DNA from: DASTFY01 sp963829955
Lineage (GTDB): Bacteria; Actinomycetota; Acidimicrobiia; Acidimicrobiales; Ilumatobacteraceae
Direction of reading: 5' to 3'
Length of the DNA stretch: 64,000 nt
Assembly (NCBI GenBank): GCA_963829955.1
Contig: CAWHKS010000019.1
Span: 62,001-126,000, forward strand
Within the stretch, counting starts at the first letter, position 1. Every line of letters starts with the position of its first letter. The position numbers and the translations under genes were made by a program. The notes under the pieces are model-generated. The model searched no databases and was not told where the DNA came from. It saw only the letters and a program-made list of their open reading frames with translations. Shown in pieces: positions 1-9,005 of this stretch.

Positions 1-2
1 CC

Positions 3-1406
3 GAGCGGGGGGCCTCCGGGTCCCCCGCTCCGGCGGGCCCTCCCTCGGGCCCGTCCGGCCGACGGCTGGCCGTCGGGCTCCTCGCCGCGGCAGGCGTGAT
101 CGCTGCCGCGGTCGTCACCATCGGGACCGTTACGTCCTCATCCTCATCTTCATCGTCCATGTCGTCCGATTCGGCGGCTGGCGCCGATCGGGACGACATC
201 GGCGGGGTGGTTGGAGTGGCGTCGACGAGCGCCATCGCCGAGCTCGAGGAGCGGACCGCGATCGATCCGGAGGACCTGCCGGCCTGGCAGGAGCTGTCCC
301 GCCGCTACCTGCGGGAGGCCGTCGCCACCGGCGACCCGGCCTTCTACGACCTCACCCGCAACGCGCTCGACCGTGCTGGTGCGCTGGCTCCGGGTGACCC
401 TGCCACGACGGTGACCGAGGGCGCGCTCGCCCTCTCCCTCCACGACTTCGCGCTGGCCCTCGACCATGGCCGTGCCGCGCGCGAACAGGCACCCGACGAT
501 CCGGACCCGCTGACCATCCTCATCGACGCCAGCGTCGAGCTCGGCCGCTATGACGAAGCCGAGGATCACCTCTCCGACCTGCTGGCCCGCCGGCCCGGCA
601 GCGCCGCCCTCTCGCGCCTGTCGTACCTGCGTGAGCTGCACGGCGATCTCGACGGCGCCCGCCTGGCCATGCTGCAGGCCGAGCAGGCCACCACCGCGCC
701 CGAGGACCGCGCCATCATCGCCACGCTCATCGGCGACCAGCTCCTGGCCTCGCGTGACCTGACCGGCGCCGCGGCCGCCTACGAACGGGCCCGCGCCGCG
801 GCGCCCGGACTGGCCGCCACCGAGATCGGCCGCGCCCGGGTGGCCGCGGCCCAGGGCCGTCTCGACGAGGCCGTCGCCACGCTGACTGCGCTCGTCGAGC
901 GCTCCCCCGCGCCCGCTCCGGCCATCGCCCTGGGCGAGGTCCAGCAGGCGGCCGGACGCGATCAAGGGGCCGCCGACAGCTTCGCCCTCGCCCGCGCCGG
1001 GACCGAGCTCCTCGCCGCCACCGGCTCCACCGTGGACCTGGAGTCGGCCCTCTTCGCCGCCGACCACGGGGACCCGACGGAGGCCGTGACGTCGGCCGAG
1101 GCCGCGTACCGCACACGCCGCACGGTGTTCACCGCCGACGCGCTGGGCTGGGCGCTGACGAACGCCGGTCGCCCGGCGGAGGCGATGCCGTACGTGGAGG
1201 AGGCGCGCCGTCTGGGCACGCGGTCGCCGGCGCTGCAGGTCCACGCAGCCGTCGCCCTCGCGGCAGCCGGTGATCCTGCCCAGGCCGCCACCGCCCTGCG
1301 GACGGCCTTCGGATCATCCGCCTGGCTCGTCCCCGCCCTGCGGCCGGAGGCGACCGCGCTGGCCGACCGCCTCGGCGTCCCCGTCCCCAAGGACTGGCGG
1401 CCATGA
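3..1406 (+). CDS. Membrane-anchored TPR-repeat protein, 5' end outside window
   Basis: The reading frame is open to the left edge, so the gene begins upstream of the window; the GTG at 96 is inside a hydrophobic segment (RRLAVGLLAAAGVIAAAVV) and is not a convincing start. After this single transmembrane anchor comes a Ser-rich stretch and then about 370 residues of helical repeats with TPR-like spacing (for example RYDEAEDHLSDLLARRPGSA and GRLDEAVATLTALVERSP). TPR domains are protein-interaction scaffolds; here the domain would probably face the outside of the membrane. Its stop overlaps the start of the downstream metal-exporter-like gene (ATGA at 1403-1406), so the two are translationally coupled and may act together. 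An anchor followed by TPRs also occurs in CcmI-type cytochrome c assembly proteins, but nothing else here supports that role. Confidence 0.75.
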   Translation, partial: ERGASGSPAPAGPPSGPSGRRLAVGLLAAAGVIAAAVVTIGTVTSSSSSSSSMSSDSAAGADRDDIGGVVGVASTSAIAELEERTAIDPEDLPAWQELSRRYLREAVATGDPAFYDLTRNALDRAGALAPGDPATTVTEGALALSLHDFALALDHGRAAREQAPDDPDPLTILIDASVELGRYDEAEDHLSDLLARRPGSAALSRLSYLRELHGDLDGARLAMLQAEQATTAPEDRAIIATLIGDQLLASRDLTGAAAAYERARAAAPGLAATEIGRARVAAAQGRLDEAVATLTALVERSPAPAPAIALGEVQQAAGRDQGAADSFALARAGTELLAATGSTVDLESALFAADHGDPTEAVTSAEAAYRTRRTVFTADALGWALTNAGRPAEAMPYVEEARRLGTRSPALQVHAAVALAAAGDPAQAATALRTAFGSSAWLVPALRPEATALADRLGVPVPKDWRP

Positions 1407-2986
1407 GGCGCCTGGCGTTGCTCGGAGCCGCCGGTGCGGCCGTCGTCGCCACGGTGCTCGTGTCCCCCGCCCGCCCCGCGGCCGCGCATCCGCTGGGGAA
1501 CCTCACCGTCAACACCTACGCCGGCATCGTCGTCCGTGCCGACGAGATCTTGGTCGACTACGTGTTGGACCTGGCCGAGCTCCCGACCGTGCAGGCCATG
1601 CAGCGCATCGACCTCGACGGTGACGGGGCGCTGGGTCCGGCCGAGGCCGCGCGGTACAGGGCGTCCGAGTGCGGATCCCTGCTCGGCGGGCTCGAGGTGT
1701 CACTCGGCGGGCGACCGCTCCCGCTGACCCCGGGCGCCGGGTCGGTCCGGCTGCTCCCCGGCCAGGGTGGCCTGGAGACGCTCCGCCTGGAGTGCCCACT
1801 GCGCGGTCGCGCCCCGCTGGGGGACGGGGCCGAGCTCTCGTTCACGGATCGCAACTTCGCCGATCGCATCGGCTGGCGGGAGATCGCGCTGGCCGGTGAC
1901 CGCACGACGGTCGTCGGGACGGACCTGCCCACGACGTCTGTGTCCGACCGCCTGCTCGCGTACCCGACCGATGGTCGCTCACCGCTGCGTCAGCTCGAGG
2001 TCGAGGCGAGCGTCGAGCCCGGTGGGCCGGCCCTCGAAGCGGGGGCGGGGTCAGGTGCGACGGAAGGAGCGCTGGCCCCGCAGGACCGGGGCGCCGATCC
2101 GCTGACCTCGTGGTTCCAGCGGACGGTGGGCGACCGCGAGCTCACGGTCGGCCTGGCGGCGCTCGTCCTCCTCGTGGCGCTCGTGCTGGGCGGCCTGCAC
2201 GCCATCGCGCCCGGCCACGGGAAGACGCTGATGGCGGCGTACGTGGTCGGCCGTCGGGGCACCACGCGCCAGGTGGTGACGATCGGCCTCACCGTTGCCG
2301 CCACCCACACGGGAGGTGTCCTGGCCCTCGGGAGCGTGATCTGGGTGTCGCAGGCCGTCGCTCCGGACCGTGTCCTGCCGTGGCTGACCGTGGCCAGCGG
2401 CGGGCTGCTCGCCGCCTGCGGCCTGGCGCTGCTGTACCGCCGCGTCGTCCTGGGTCGGACCGGTCACAGCCACCTGCGCCTTCCTGGTCTGCCGGATCAC
2501 GACCACGATCACAGCCCAGATCACCACCACGGCCACGACCACGACCACGACCACGACCATCACCACGAGCACGGGCACGAGCACGACCACGACCATCACC
2601 ACGAGCACGGGCACGAGCACGGACACGACGACCATCACCATCAACACCATGCCGAGCCTCCGCCGCTCCGCAAGGCGTGGCTGGTGCTGATGGGCGTGGC
2701 CGGCGGGCTGGTGCCGACGCCCTCGGCGCTGGTCGTCCTGCTCGGGGCCGTGGCGCTCCACCGCACCTGGTTCGGGGTCGTGCTCGTCGGGCTGTACGGC
2801 CTGGGGATGGCCGCGGCGCTGATGGGCGCCGGCCTCCTGCTGGTCCGCCTCCAGCGCTGGCTCGAGCGGCACTGGTACCAGCGCCCCCGGGCCGCGCTCG
2901 TGCTGCGATACCTCCCGTCCATCACCGCACTGGCGCTCGTCGGCGGCGGCCTCTCCATCGTCCTGCGCGGCTGGGCCCAACTCTGA
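1403..2986 (+). CDS. NicO/RcnA-type nickel-cobalt exporter with His-rich loop
   Basis: This is a 527-residue membrane protein. It has a Sec-type signal peptide ending near PARPAAA, an extracytoplasmic domain of about 200 residues, and then a NicO-family transporter core. The core shows the family signature GLHAIAPGHGKT in the first membrane helix (about residues 270-281), followed by GLTVAATHTGG. A cytoplasmic or periplasmic loop at about residues 363-416 is almost entirely His, Asp and Glu and probably binds metal. A PTPSALVVLLG motif opens the second half. NicO proteins export or transport Ni2+ and Co2+; the direction here is inferred from similarity to RcnA. The N-terminal secreted domain is larger than in RcnA. 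It is coupled to the upstream TPR gene by a four-base overlap. Confidence 0.85.
   Translation: MRRLALLGAAGAAVVATVLVSPARPAAAHPLGNLTVNTYAGIVVRADEILVDYVLDLAELPTVQAMQRIDLDGDGALGPAEAARYRASECGSLLGGLEVSLGGRPLPLTPGAGSVRLLPGQGGLETLRLECPLRGRAPLGDGAELSFTDRNFADRIGWREIALAGDRTTVVGTDLPTTSVSDRLLAYPTDGRSPLRQLEVEASVEPGGPALEAGAGSGATEGALAPQDRGADPLTSWFQRTVGDRELTVGLAALVLLVALVLGGLHAIAPGHGKTLMAAYVVGRRGTTRQVVTIGLTVAATHTGGVLALGSVIWVSQAVAPDRVLPWLTVASGGLLAACGLALLYRRVVLGRTGHSHLRLPGLPDHDHDHSPDHHHGHDHDHDHDHHHEHGHEHDHDHHHEHGHEHGHDDHHHQHHAEPPPLRKAWLVLMGVAGGLVPTPSALVVLLGAVALHRTWFGVVLVGLYGLGMAAALMGAGLLLVRLQRWLERHWYQRPRAALVLRYLPSITALALVGGGLSIVLRGWAQL
2555..2626 (+). repeat. 36-base tandem duplication in the His-rich loop
   Basis: Two copies with a 36-base (12-codon) period; the first 31 bases of each copy (2555-2585 and 2591-2621) are identical. 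They encode a repeated HHHEHGHEH-type metal-binding peptide in the NicO-like transporter. Length variation by slippage is plausible. Confidence 0.75.
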
Positions 2987-3096
2987 GCCGCGTTGCTTCG
3001 GCGGGTGCGTCGGTCACCTTCCCCGCACAAAGCGCGCCAGGCGACCGCTGACGTGCCACGATCCGCGATTTGTGCGACGGAAGTAACCGCGAGGGC

Positions 3097-3118
3097 GGCG
3101 GCGCGCCGGCGCGCCGCC
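3097..3118. terminator. Perfect 22-base GC palindrome between convergent genes
   Basis: The left half GGCGGCGCGCC (3097-3107) is the exact reverse complement of the right half (3108-3118). It lies in the 145-base gap between the ends of the NicO-like gene and the acyl-CoA ligase. There is no T-tract, so a two-way factor-assisted terminator is inferred from position and symmetry only. Confidence 0.4.
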
Positions 3119-3131
3119 GATCAGCGCGCGG

Positions 3132-4668
3132 TCAGTTGACCTGGCGGTCCTGGCCGGCCCAGAAGGGTTCGCGGAGCTTGAACTTCTGGAGCTTGCCGGT
3201 GGCCGTGCGGGCGAGCTCGTCCCGGAACTCGATGCGCCTGGGCAGCTTGTAGCCCGCCAACCGCTCACGGCAGAACGCCACCAGCTCATCGGACGTGACC
3301 TCGGCACCCGGCGCCCGCACCACGAGCGCCGTGACCAGCTCGCCCCACTTGTCGTCCGGGATACCGATGACCGCCACCTCGGCGACGGCCGGATGCTGGA
3401 ACAGGGCGTCCTCGACCTCGATGGACGAGACGTTCTCGCCGCCCGAGATGATCACGTCCTTCTTGCGGTCCGAGATCATCAGGTAGCTCTCGTCGTCCAC
3501 GGCCCCGCCGTCGCCGGTGTGGAACCAGCCGTCGACGATCGCCCGGGCCGTCTCCTCGGGCTGGTTCCAGTAGCCCTCCATCACCACGTTGCTGCGGGCC
3601 AGGACCTCGCCCTCACCGTCCACGTCGAGCTGGACGCCGATGGCCGGCGCGCCCGTGCGCACCAGCCGGCGGGCCCGGTCGCCCGGGTTGAGATCGTCGT
3701 ACTCCGCCCTGGCGCGGTTCATCGTCAAGAACGGCGCCGTCTCCGTCAGGCCGTAGATCTGTACGAACTCCCAACCCAGCTCGACCTCGGTCCTCTCGAT
3801 CGTGCGCGACGGCGGCGGCGCCCCGGCCACCACCATCCGCACCGTGCCCTTCCCGGGGACCGGGCCGTCCCACGACGCGGCGGCGTCGAGGATCATGCCC
3901 AGCACCGCCGGCGCGCCGCACAGGAGGGTGACGCCGTGCCGCTCGACGCGGCGCAGGATCTCCGCCCCGTCCACCTTGCGCAGGACGACGTGGCGGCCAC
4001 CCATACCGGTCACGGCGTACGGCATCCCCCAGCCGTTGCAATGGAACTGGGGCAGCGTGTGCAGGTACACGTCCCGGTCGTTGACACCCATGTGCCAGCC
4101 GAAGGTCGTGGCGTTGATCCAGATGTTGCGGTGGGTCAGCTGCACGCCCTTGGGCCGGGCCGTCGTGCCGCTCGTGTAGTTGATGCTGGCAGTGGCGTCC
4201 TCGTCCGGTGTCCACGGCGCCGGCTCCACGCCGGACGGGTACAGCACCTCGTCGCTCTCGGCGCCGATGACGAAGCGGTGCTCGGCGCTCACGCCGGACA
4301 GGGCCTCGTCGAGCTCGGGGTCGACGAGCAGGACCCGCGCCCCGGAGTGCTCCACGATGTACTCGACCTCCGGTGGGGCCAGGCGGAAGTTGACCGGCAC
4401 GAGGATGCGCCCGCTGCCGCTCACCCCGAAGAAGCTGGTGAGTAGCCGGGCCGAGTTCTGGCTCACCACCGCCACCCGCTCGCCCTGGCCGATCCCGAGC
4501 GCGTCGAGGCCGGCGGCCTGCGCCCGCGCCCGCTCCGCCGACCTGGCGCCACGTCAGCTCGCCCCAGGAGGCGGCCGGCTGGTCCGGTTCGTCGATCACC
4601 CCGATCCGATCGGCGTAGACCAGCTCGGCCCGGCGCAGGAAGTCGTTGACCGTGAGCGCAACCTTCAT
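3132..4668 (-). CDS. Acyl-CoA synthetase (AMP-forming), frameshifted near its N-terminus
   Basis: This ANL-superfamily ligase would activate a carboxylic or fatty acid with ATP to the acyl-adenylate and then the CoA thioester. Visible motifs in order are the P-loop TSGTTARPKG, YGLTETAP, HTGDGG, the hinge SDRKKDVIISGGENVSS and the C-terminal lysine motif ATGKLQK. The N-terminus MKVALTVNDFLRRAELVYAD starts at 4668, but the frame changes near 4540-4550: after GELTWRQ the homologous sequence continues one base further along (SAERARAQAAGLDALG). The break is a net +1 event, either real or a sequencing error; without repair only the part from about 4475 down is in frame. A TANNNT hexamer 7 bases upstream of the ATG suggests a leaderless message. 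Substrate unknown. Confidence 0.85.
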
Positions 4669-4675
4669 GTCGCGG

Positions 4676-4681
4676 ACGGTA
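4676..4681 (-). promoter_or_regulatory. Putative -10 element, acyl-CoA ligase
   Basis: TACCGT on the minus strand, 7 bases before the ATG at 4668, with no Shine-Dalgarno sequence; it fits a leaderless promoter. Confidence 0.4.
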
Positions 4682-4695
4682 TCTCAGTCATCGCC

Positions 4696-4701
4696 TACCG
4701 T
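4696..4701 (+). promoter_or_regulatory. Putative -10 element, asparaginase II
   Basis: TACCGT 7 bases before the GTG at 4709. It mirrors the divergent hexamer at 4676-4681 and supports 4709 as the start. Confidence 0.4.
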
Positions 4702-4708
4702 CGCCGAG

Positions 4709-5665
4709 GTGGAAGAACGCCCGATCGAGCCGGTCCTCGTCGAGGTCACCCGGTCGGGGATGGTGGAGAGCCGCCATCGCGGGAGCGTGGTCGCGCTGAC
4801 CGGCGACGGTTCGGTCGCGCTGGCGCTGGGCGACGTGGACTCGCCCGTCTACGGCCGCTCGGCCAACAAGCCGCTGCAGGCCGCCGCGATGATGGAGCTC
4901 GGCCTCGATATCCGGCCGGAGCTCCTGGCGCTGGTCTGCGCCAGCCACAACGGCGAGCCTGCGCACATCGAGGGCGTCCGCCGCATCCTCGCCGGCGCAG
5001 GGCTCGACGAATCCGCGCTGCGCAACACGCCCTCACTCCCACTGTACGAATCCGCGGCCGCCGACGTCCTCCGCGCCGGTGGCGGCAAGGAGCGGATCCT
5101 GCAGAACTGCTCCGGCAAGCACGCGGGCATGCTCGCCACCTGCGTCATCAACGGCTGGCCGGTCGACGGCTACGAGGAACCCGACCACCCGCTGCAGGAG
5201 ACCATCACCGGCGTGATCGCGTCCGTGACCGGGGAGGTCGCGAGCCACATCGGCGTCGACGGCTGCGGCGCGCCCGCGCACGCCGTGTCCCTCACGGCGT
5301 TGGCCCGCGGCTTCGCCGCGCTGGCGGGCGCGTCCGACTCGACCGCGCCCGGCAGGGTTCGGGTGGCCATGACCGCCCACCCCGACATGGTCGGTGGCAC
5401 CGGGCGCGATGTCACCGCGCTCATGGCCACCGTGCCGGGTCTCATGGCCAAGGACGGCGCCGAGGGAGTGCTGGTCGCGGCGCTGCCCGACGGGCACGCC
5501 GTCGCCCTCAAGCTGGCCGACGGGTCGTGGCGGGGGTTCGCCGCCGTGCTCCTGGCTGCGCTCGACCATCTGGGCGTCGACACCTCGGGCGCGGAGGCCT
5601 TGCGCTCCAGCCCGGTCCTGGGCGGCGGGCGCGCCGTCGGTGAGGCGCGCGCCGCCCTGGCCTGA
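4709..5665 (+). CDS. L-asparaginase II family protein
   Basis: The 318-residue protein matches the asparaginase II family (distinct from the classical AnsA/AnsB fold): EVTRSGMVESRHRGSVVAL at the N-terminus, YGRSANKPLQAAAM, CASHNGEPAHI, LQNCSGKHAGMLA and DGCGAPAHAVSL. The family hydrolyses L-asparagine to aspartate and ammonia in the cytoplasm. I chose the GTG at 4709 because homology begins just after it and a TACCGT hexamer lies 7 bases upstream; the earlier in-frame TTG at 4646 would overlap the divergent ligase start. It ends 9 bases from the convergent mscL stop. Confidence 0.88.
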   Translation: MEERPIEPVLVEVTRSGMVESRHRGSVVALTGDGSVALALGDVDSPVYGRSANKPLQAAAMMELGLDIRPELLALVCASHNGEPAHIEGVRRILAGAGLDESALRNTPSLPLYESAAADVLRAGGGKERILQNCSGKHAGMLATCVINGWPVDGYEEPDHPLQETITGVIASVTGEVASHIGVDGCGAPAHAVSLTALARGFAALAGASDSTAPGRVRVAMTAHPDMVGGTGRDVTALMATVPGLMAKDGAEGVLVAALPDGHAVALKLADGSWRGFAAVLLAALDHLGVDTSGAEALRSSPVLGGGRAVGEARAALA

Positions 5666-5674
5666 TGCCGGCCG

Positions 5675-6046
5675 TCAGCTCGGCCGGTTGAGACCGTCCC
5701 GGATCTGCTTGAGCACACTCAGCTCGGTCTCGATGTCGTCCTCGGGCGAGCGCCGCTTGAGCGCGTTCCACGCCTTCAGGGCGAAGAAGAGGATGATGAG
5801 GACGGCGACGAACGTGATCAGGGCGGAGAGCACGAGGCCGATGCTGATCCTGGCGTCGCCGATGTCGAACCCGAACTCGCTCAAATTGTTCTTGCCGACG
5901 ATGGCAGCGAGGATCGGATTGATGATCCCTTCGATGATGGCGTTCACGACGGCCACCGTCTGGAGGGCGATGATCAAGCCGACCGCGATCGTGACGAAGT
6001 CACCCCGGTTCATGAAGTCCTTGAACTCGGCCCAGACCTTCTTCAT
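5675..6046 (-). CDS. mscL: Large-conductance mechanosensitive channel MscL
   Basis: This 123-residue protein has the MscL architecture: the N-terminal amphipathic helix MKKVWAEFKDFMNRGD, TM1 (VTIAVGLIIALQTVAVVNAII), an extracellular loop, TM2 (ISIGLVLSALITFVAVLIILFFALKAWN, given here as two parts ISIGLVLSALITFVAV and LIILFFALKAWN) and a charged C-terminal helix. Pentameric MscL opens under membrane tension to release solutes during hypo-osmotic shock. Its length is slightly short of the roughly 130-150 residues usual for the family. Its ATG overlaps the stop of the upstream molybdopterin enzyme by four bases (ATGA), so the two are cotranscribed although no functional link is evident. Confidence 0.95.
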   Translation of the reverse strand: MKKVWAEFKDFMNRGDFVTIAVGLIIALQTVAVVNAIIEGIINPILAAIVGKNNLSEFGFDIGDARISIGLVLSALITFVAVLIILFFALKAWNALKRRSPEDDIETELSVLKQIRDGLNRPS

Positions 6047-8034
6047 CGAGCTGCCTGCCTTTCACGGGTCGGTGCGACCTGCACCCGCGCATCATTGAAG
6101 CATGCGCCCCCGGCCAGATCGGAGATCGTGGCGGGGGCGAGGCTGTTCGCGGTGAGCCCACCGGGCAACGCGCTGAGCCACAGTCCCTTCGGGATTGAGC
6201 ACACACCGGGACGCAACGCAGCGTCAAAACGGCAGGGAAGCTCCAGCTCAGCCTGGTCGTTCCACACGCGAATCATTGAATCTGCAACTACTCCGCGCGC
6301 GGCCGCGTCGGCGGGGTTGATCGACAGGACGGCGGGCGGCGGGTCGAACTCCGCGAAGATGCTGTTGATGGTCTTGGCGGTCGCCGGGCTGATCAGCGTC
6401 AGGGCGTCCGGACCGTCGAGCGGGCGGTAGCGCGGGAGCGGGAGTTCCCCGCCGTCGACCAGCAAGCGGGCGCGGCCGTCGACGAAGCCCGGGAAGCTGT
6501 CCACGAACTGCACGGTGCCGCCGCGCTCGCGCAGCTCCCGCACCGGCTCCACCGGCGCGCCGCCGGCCATGCGGGCCAGGAGCACAGCGGGATCCGGGTC
6601 GAACTCGACCGGGTCGAGACCGAGGCGGCCGGCCAGCGCCGCCGCCAGCTCGTTGTTGGTGCGGCTCTCACCCACCCGACCGATGACGGCCGGCACCGCC
6701 TGCAGGACATAGGTGCCGTACGAGACGGCCACGTCGTCGGCCTCGAAGTGGGTGGTGGCGGGGAGCACGACGTCGGCGAAGCGGGCGGTGTCGGTCATCA
6801 CCTGGTCGTGGACGACAGTGAACAGGTCCTCGCGGGCCAGCCCCCGCAGCATCGTGCGCTGGTCCGGCGCGGTGGCCGCGGGGTTGGAGCCCTGCACGAA
6901 CAGGACCGAGGCGGGCACCGCTCCCGGCTCCTCACCGCAGAGGATGGCCCCGACCCGGTTCATGTTGACCGTCCCGGTGCGGGCCGGCCACTCGCCGAGC
7001 GCCACGCGCCGGCTCGACAGCGGTGAGGCACCGGACAGGCTGGCGATGACGCCCGCCCCGCGCTGGCCGAAGTGGCCCGCCAGCACCCACAGCCCGAGGA
7101 TGGCGCGGTACGACGAGCCGCCGTTGCGGTTGCGCTCAGGGCCCCAGCCGATGCGCAGCATCGCGGGACGGCGGGTGGCGACGAGCGAGGCCAGCGCGAT
7201 GATGTCCTCCGCCTCGACGCCGCAGACCTCGGCCGCCCGCTCGACCGTCCACTCCGAGGCCGCGTCGAGGAACTGCTCCACCCCGGACGCGTGTTGCGCA
7301 CAGAACGCGTCGTCGACCGCGCCCTGCTGGTGGAGGAGCCGGGCCAGCGCGTAGGCCAGCACGACGTCCGTTCCCGGGCGGACGGCCAGGTGCAGGTCGG
7401 CCCGTTGCGCGACGCCCGTCCGGCGCGGGTCCACCACCACCAGCGTGGCGCCGTTGCGGGTCGCTTCGGTGATGAGCGGGAGCAGATGGGTGTTGGACAC
7501 CGTGGGGTTGGCTCCCCAGACGACGACGAGATCGGCGTGAGGCACATCCAGCGGATCGGCCGAGAGCATGGCGCCGAAGGTGTCGTCCCACGCCTGCCCC
7601 GCGGTGGCCGCGCAGATCGTGTGGGCCACCTCGGGGACCCCGAGCCGCGCGAACAGCAGCGCGGTCAACCCCGCGGACGTCAGTGCCCCGGCCGACGAGT
7701 TGTAGACGTACGGCAGCACCGCGGCCGGGCCGTGCGTGGCGACGACGCCGCTGATCCGCTCGGCGACGAGGTCGAGGGCCTCGTCCCACGAGGCGGGCCG
7801 GAACGCACCCTCGCCCTTGCGTCCGGTCCGCACGAGCGGTGTTGTGAGCCGCTCAGGCGCGTACACGCGGCGGGCGTGGTGCTTGACCTTGTGGCAGATC
7901 CAGCCCGCGGTCACGGGATTGCCGGGAGCGGCACCGACGCCGACGAGGCCGCCGTCTTCCACCGTGACGGACAGCGAGCAGGTGTCGGGGCAGTCCAACG
8001 GGCAGGCGGTGGTCAGCACGGACGAGGAGGCCAT
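6043..8034 (-). CDS. Molybdopterin-dependent oxidoreductase, formate dehydrogenase/BisC-like
   Basis: The 663-residue protein belongs to the DMSO reductase superfamily (COG0243). It begins with an Fe4S4 motif (Cys11, Cys15, Cys19, Cys47 in CPLDCPDTC...GWICHKV) and continues with the molybdopterin-guanine-dinucleotide fold (VVVWGANPTVSNTHLLP, VVVDPRRTGVAQRADLHLAV, FVQGSNPAATAPDQ) and a C-terminal molydopterin-binding domain ending SIPKGLWLSALPGG. Such enzymes catalyse two-electron redox or oxygen-atom transfer; no electron-transfer partner subunit is adjacent, so the substrate is open. There is no Tat motif, so it is probably cytoplasmic. I chose the ATG at 8034 (MASSSVLTTACPL) over the in-frame start at 8067 because the Fe-S domain follows directly. 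Confidence 0.88.
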   Translation of the reverse strand: MASSSVLTTACPLDCPDTCSLSVTVEDGGLVGVGAAPGNPVTAGWICHKVKHHARRVYAPERLTTPLVRTGRKGEGAFRPASWDEALDLVAERISGVVATHGPAAVLPYVYNSSAGALTSAGLTALLFARLGVPEVAHTICAATAGQAWDDTFGAMLSADPLDVPHADLVVVWGANPTVSNTHLLPLITEATRNGATLVVVDPRRTGVAQRADLHLAVRPGTDVVLAYALARLLHQQGAVDDAFCAQHASGVEQFLDAASEWTVERAAEVCGVEAEDIIALASLVATRRPAMLRIGWGPERNRNGGSSYRAILGLWVLAGHFGQRGAGVIASLSGASPLSSRRVALGEWPARTGTVNMNRVGAILCGEEPGAVPASVLFVQGSNPAATAPDQRTMLRGLAREDLFTVVHDQVMTDTARFADVVLPATTHFEADDVAVSYGTYVLQAVPAVIGRVGESRTNNELAAALAGRLGLDPVEFDPDPAVLLARMAGGAPVEPVRELRERGGTVQFVDSFPGFVDGRARLLVDGGELPLPRYRPLDGPDALTLISPATAKTINSIFAEFDPPPAVLSINPADAAARGVVADSMIRVWNDQAELELPCRFDAALRPGVCSIPKGLWLSALPGGLTANSLAPATISDLAGGACFNDARVQVAPTRERQAAR

Positions 8035-8100
8035 GCCCCATGCTCGCACCACTCCGCCCACCGGCACGCGCCCACCGCCGAGGGACGCCCACCGCCTCGC

Positions 8101-8106
8101 TAACGT
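8101..8106 (+). promoter_or_regulatory. Putative -10 element upstream of 8115
   Basis: TAACGT 8 bases before the ATG at 8115, with no Shine-Dalgarno sequence. The context closely resembles the element at 18005-18010. Confidence 0.4.
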
Positions 8107-8114
8107 CCGGTGTC

Positions 8115-8993
8115 ATGACAGAGGTCCAGGCCTCACGCTCGGAGGGCGTTACCCGGCGCTCCGGGGAGAACGAGGAGGGCAACCTCGTCCTCGACGAGCT
8201 GTCAGAACGCCTGGCGACGTTGCGGGTGCTGCGGGAGGACGATCCCGACGCACGGGGCAAGCTGCTCGAGGAGATCGGTGTCCGCGGCAAGGCGGAGGAG
8301 GACATCGTCAACCAGATGTCGGATCGCAAGCCGCTCTGGCGACCCGACCGGTTCCTCGAGGCGCACCGCATGGCCATGCGCTCTCTGGAGGTGCTCGATC
8401 GCAACGGGGTCCGGGCGCCGACCGTGCCCCGCTTCGGTCCGCTGAAGCCGGTGGCGATGTGGTCGTCGCAGCAGGTCATCCGCTTCCTGGTGAAGAACCA
8501 CCAGAACACGGTGATCGACCGCATCCGCAAGCTGTACGAGCGACGGGAGGTCAACTGCGCCGACGGGACCCCCGAGCGGGCCATGCTCCGCCGGGCCCGG
8601 ACGGATGCCGGCCGGGTCGAGCCCGGCTTCAAGGGCAAGGCCCTCGGCATCCCCGCGTTCCTCGTCGGCGGTGCCGCCCTGTCCGCCCTCTTCTCCGCCA
8701 TCCAGTCGGCGGTGCGGAGCGCCCTCGAGAACAAGATCCTCACCATCGTGTTCGGCCTGTTCGTCGTGCTCGTCTTCCTCGGCGCAGCGTGGTCGACGGT
8801 GTACGGCGCCGCGGTCGCCCGTCGTCGCATCCACCTGGCCCTGGACGAACCGATCCGCGCGCTCTACGAGACCATCGGCGCCTGCGGCGATCCACCGAAG
8901 GACCAGACGACCACGTTCGCCATCTATGCCATCGTCCTGTTCGTGCTGGCGTGGTTCGTGATCCCGGCCGTCATCTACCAGGTCTTCCAGTAG
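8115..8993 (+). CDS. Hypothetical membrane protein
   Basis: I do not recognise this 292-residue protein. The first 180 residues are charged and mainly helical (for example ELSERLATLRVLREDDPDARG and RKLYERREVNCADGTPERAM). Two hydrophobic segments then follow (GIPAFLVGGAALSALFSAI and ILTIVFGLFVVLVFLGAAW), and a third lies at the C-terminus (FAIYAIVLFVLAWFVIPAVI). The cytoplasmic part would be the large N-terminal region. It is followed after 12 bases by the gene at 9006, so the two are probably cotranscribed; a membrane protein paired with a peptidase-like unknown is worth noting. The ATG at 8115 is supported by a TAACGT hexamer 8 bases upstream. Confidence 0.7.
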   Translation: MTEVQASRSEGVTRRSGENEEGNLVLDELSERLATLRVLREDDPDARGKLLEEIGVRGKAEEDIVNQMSDRKPLWRPDRFLEAHRMAMRSLEVLDRNGVRAPTVPRFGPLKPVAMWSSQQVIRFLVKNHQNTVIDRIRKLYERREVNCADGTPERAMLRRARTDAGRVEPGFKGKALGIPAFLVGGAALSALFSAIQSAVRSALENKILTIVFGLFVVLVFLGAAWSTVYGAAVARRRIHLALDEPIRALYETIGACGDPPKDQTTTFAIYAIVLFVLAWFVIPAVIYQVFQ

Positions 8994-9005
8994 GGCGATC
9001 GGCGC

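Noticed and set aside
2051..2980. Long reverse-strand open frame (309 codons) opposite the NicO-like gene
   Set aside because: It is rich in Val, Gln and Arg repeats that mirror the His-rich coding strand; it is an antisense shadow of high-GC coding sequence.
3393..4445. Plus-strand frame of 350 codons opposite the acyl-CoA ligase
   Set aside because: The coding strand shows all ligase motifs; this frame has no recognisable domain and typical shadow composition.
4646..4708. TTG at 4646 as the start of asparaginase II
   Set aside because: It overlaps the divergent ligase start and promoter; GTG 4709 has the -10-like element at the correct distance and homology begins there.
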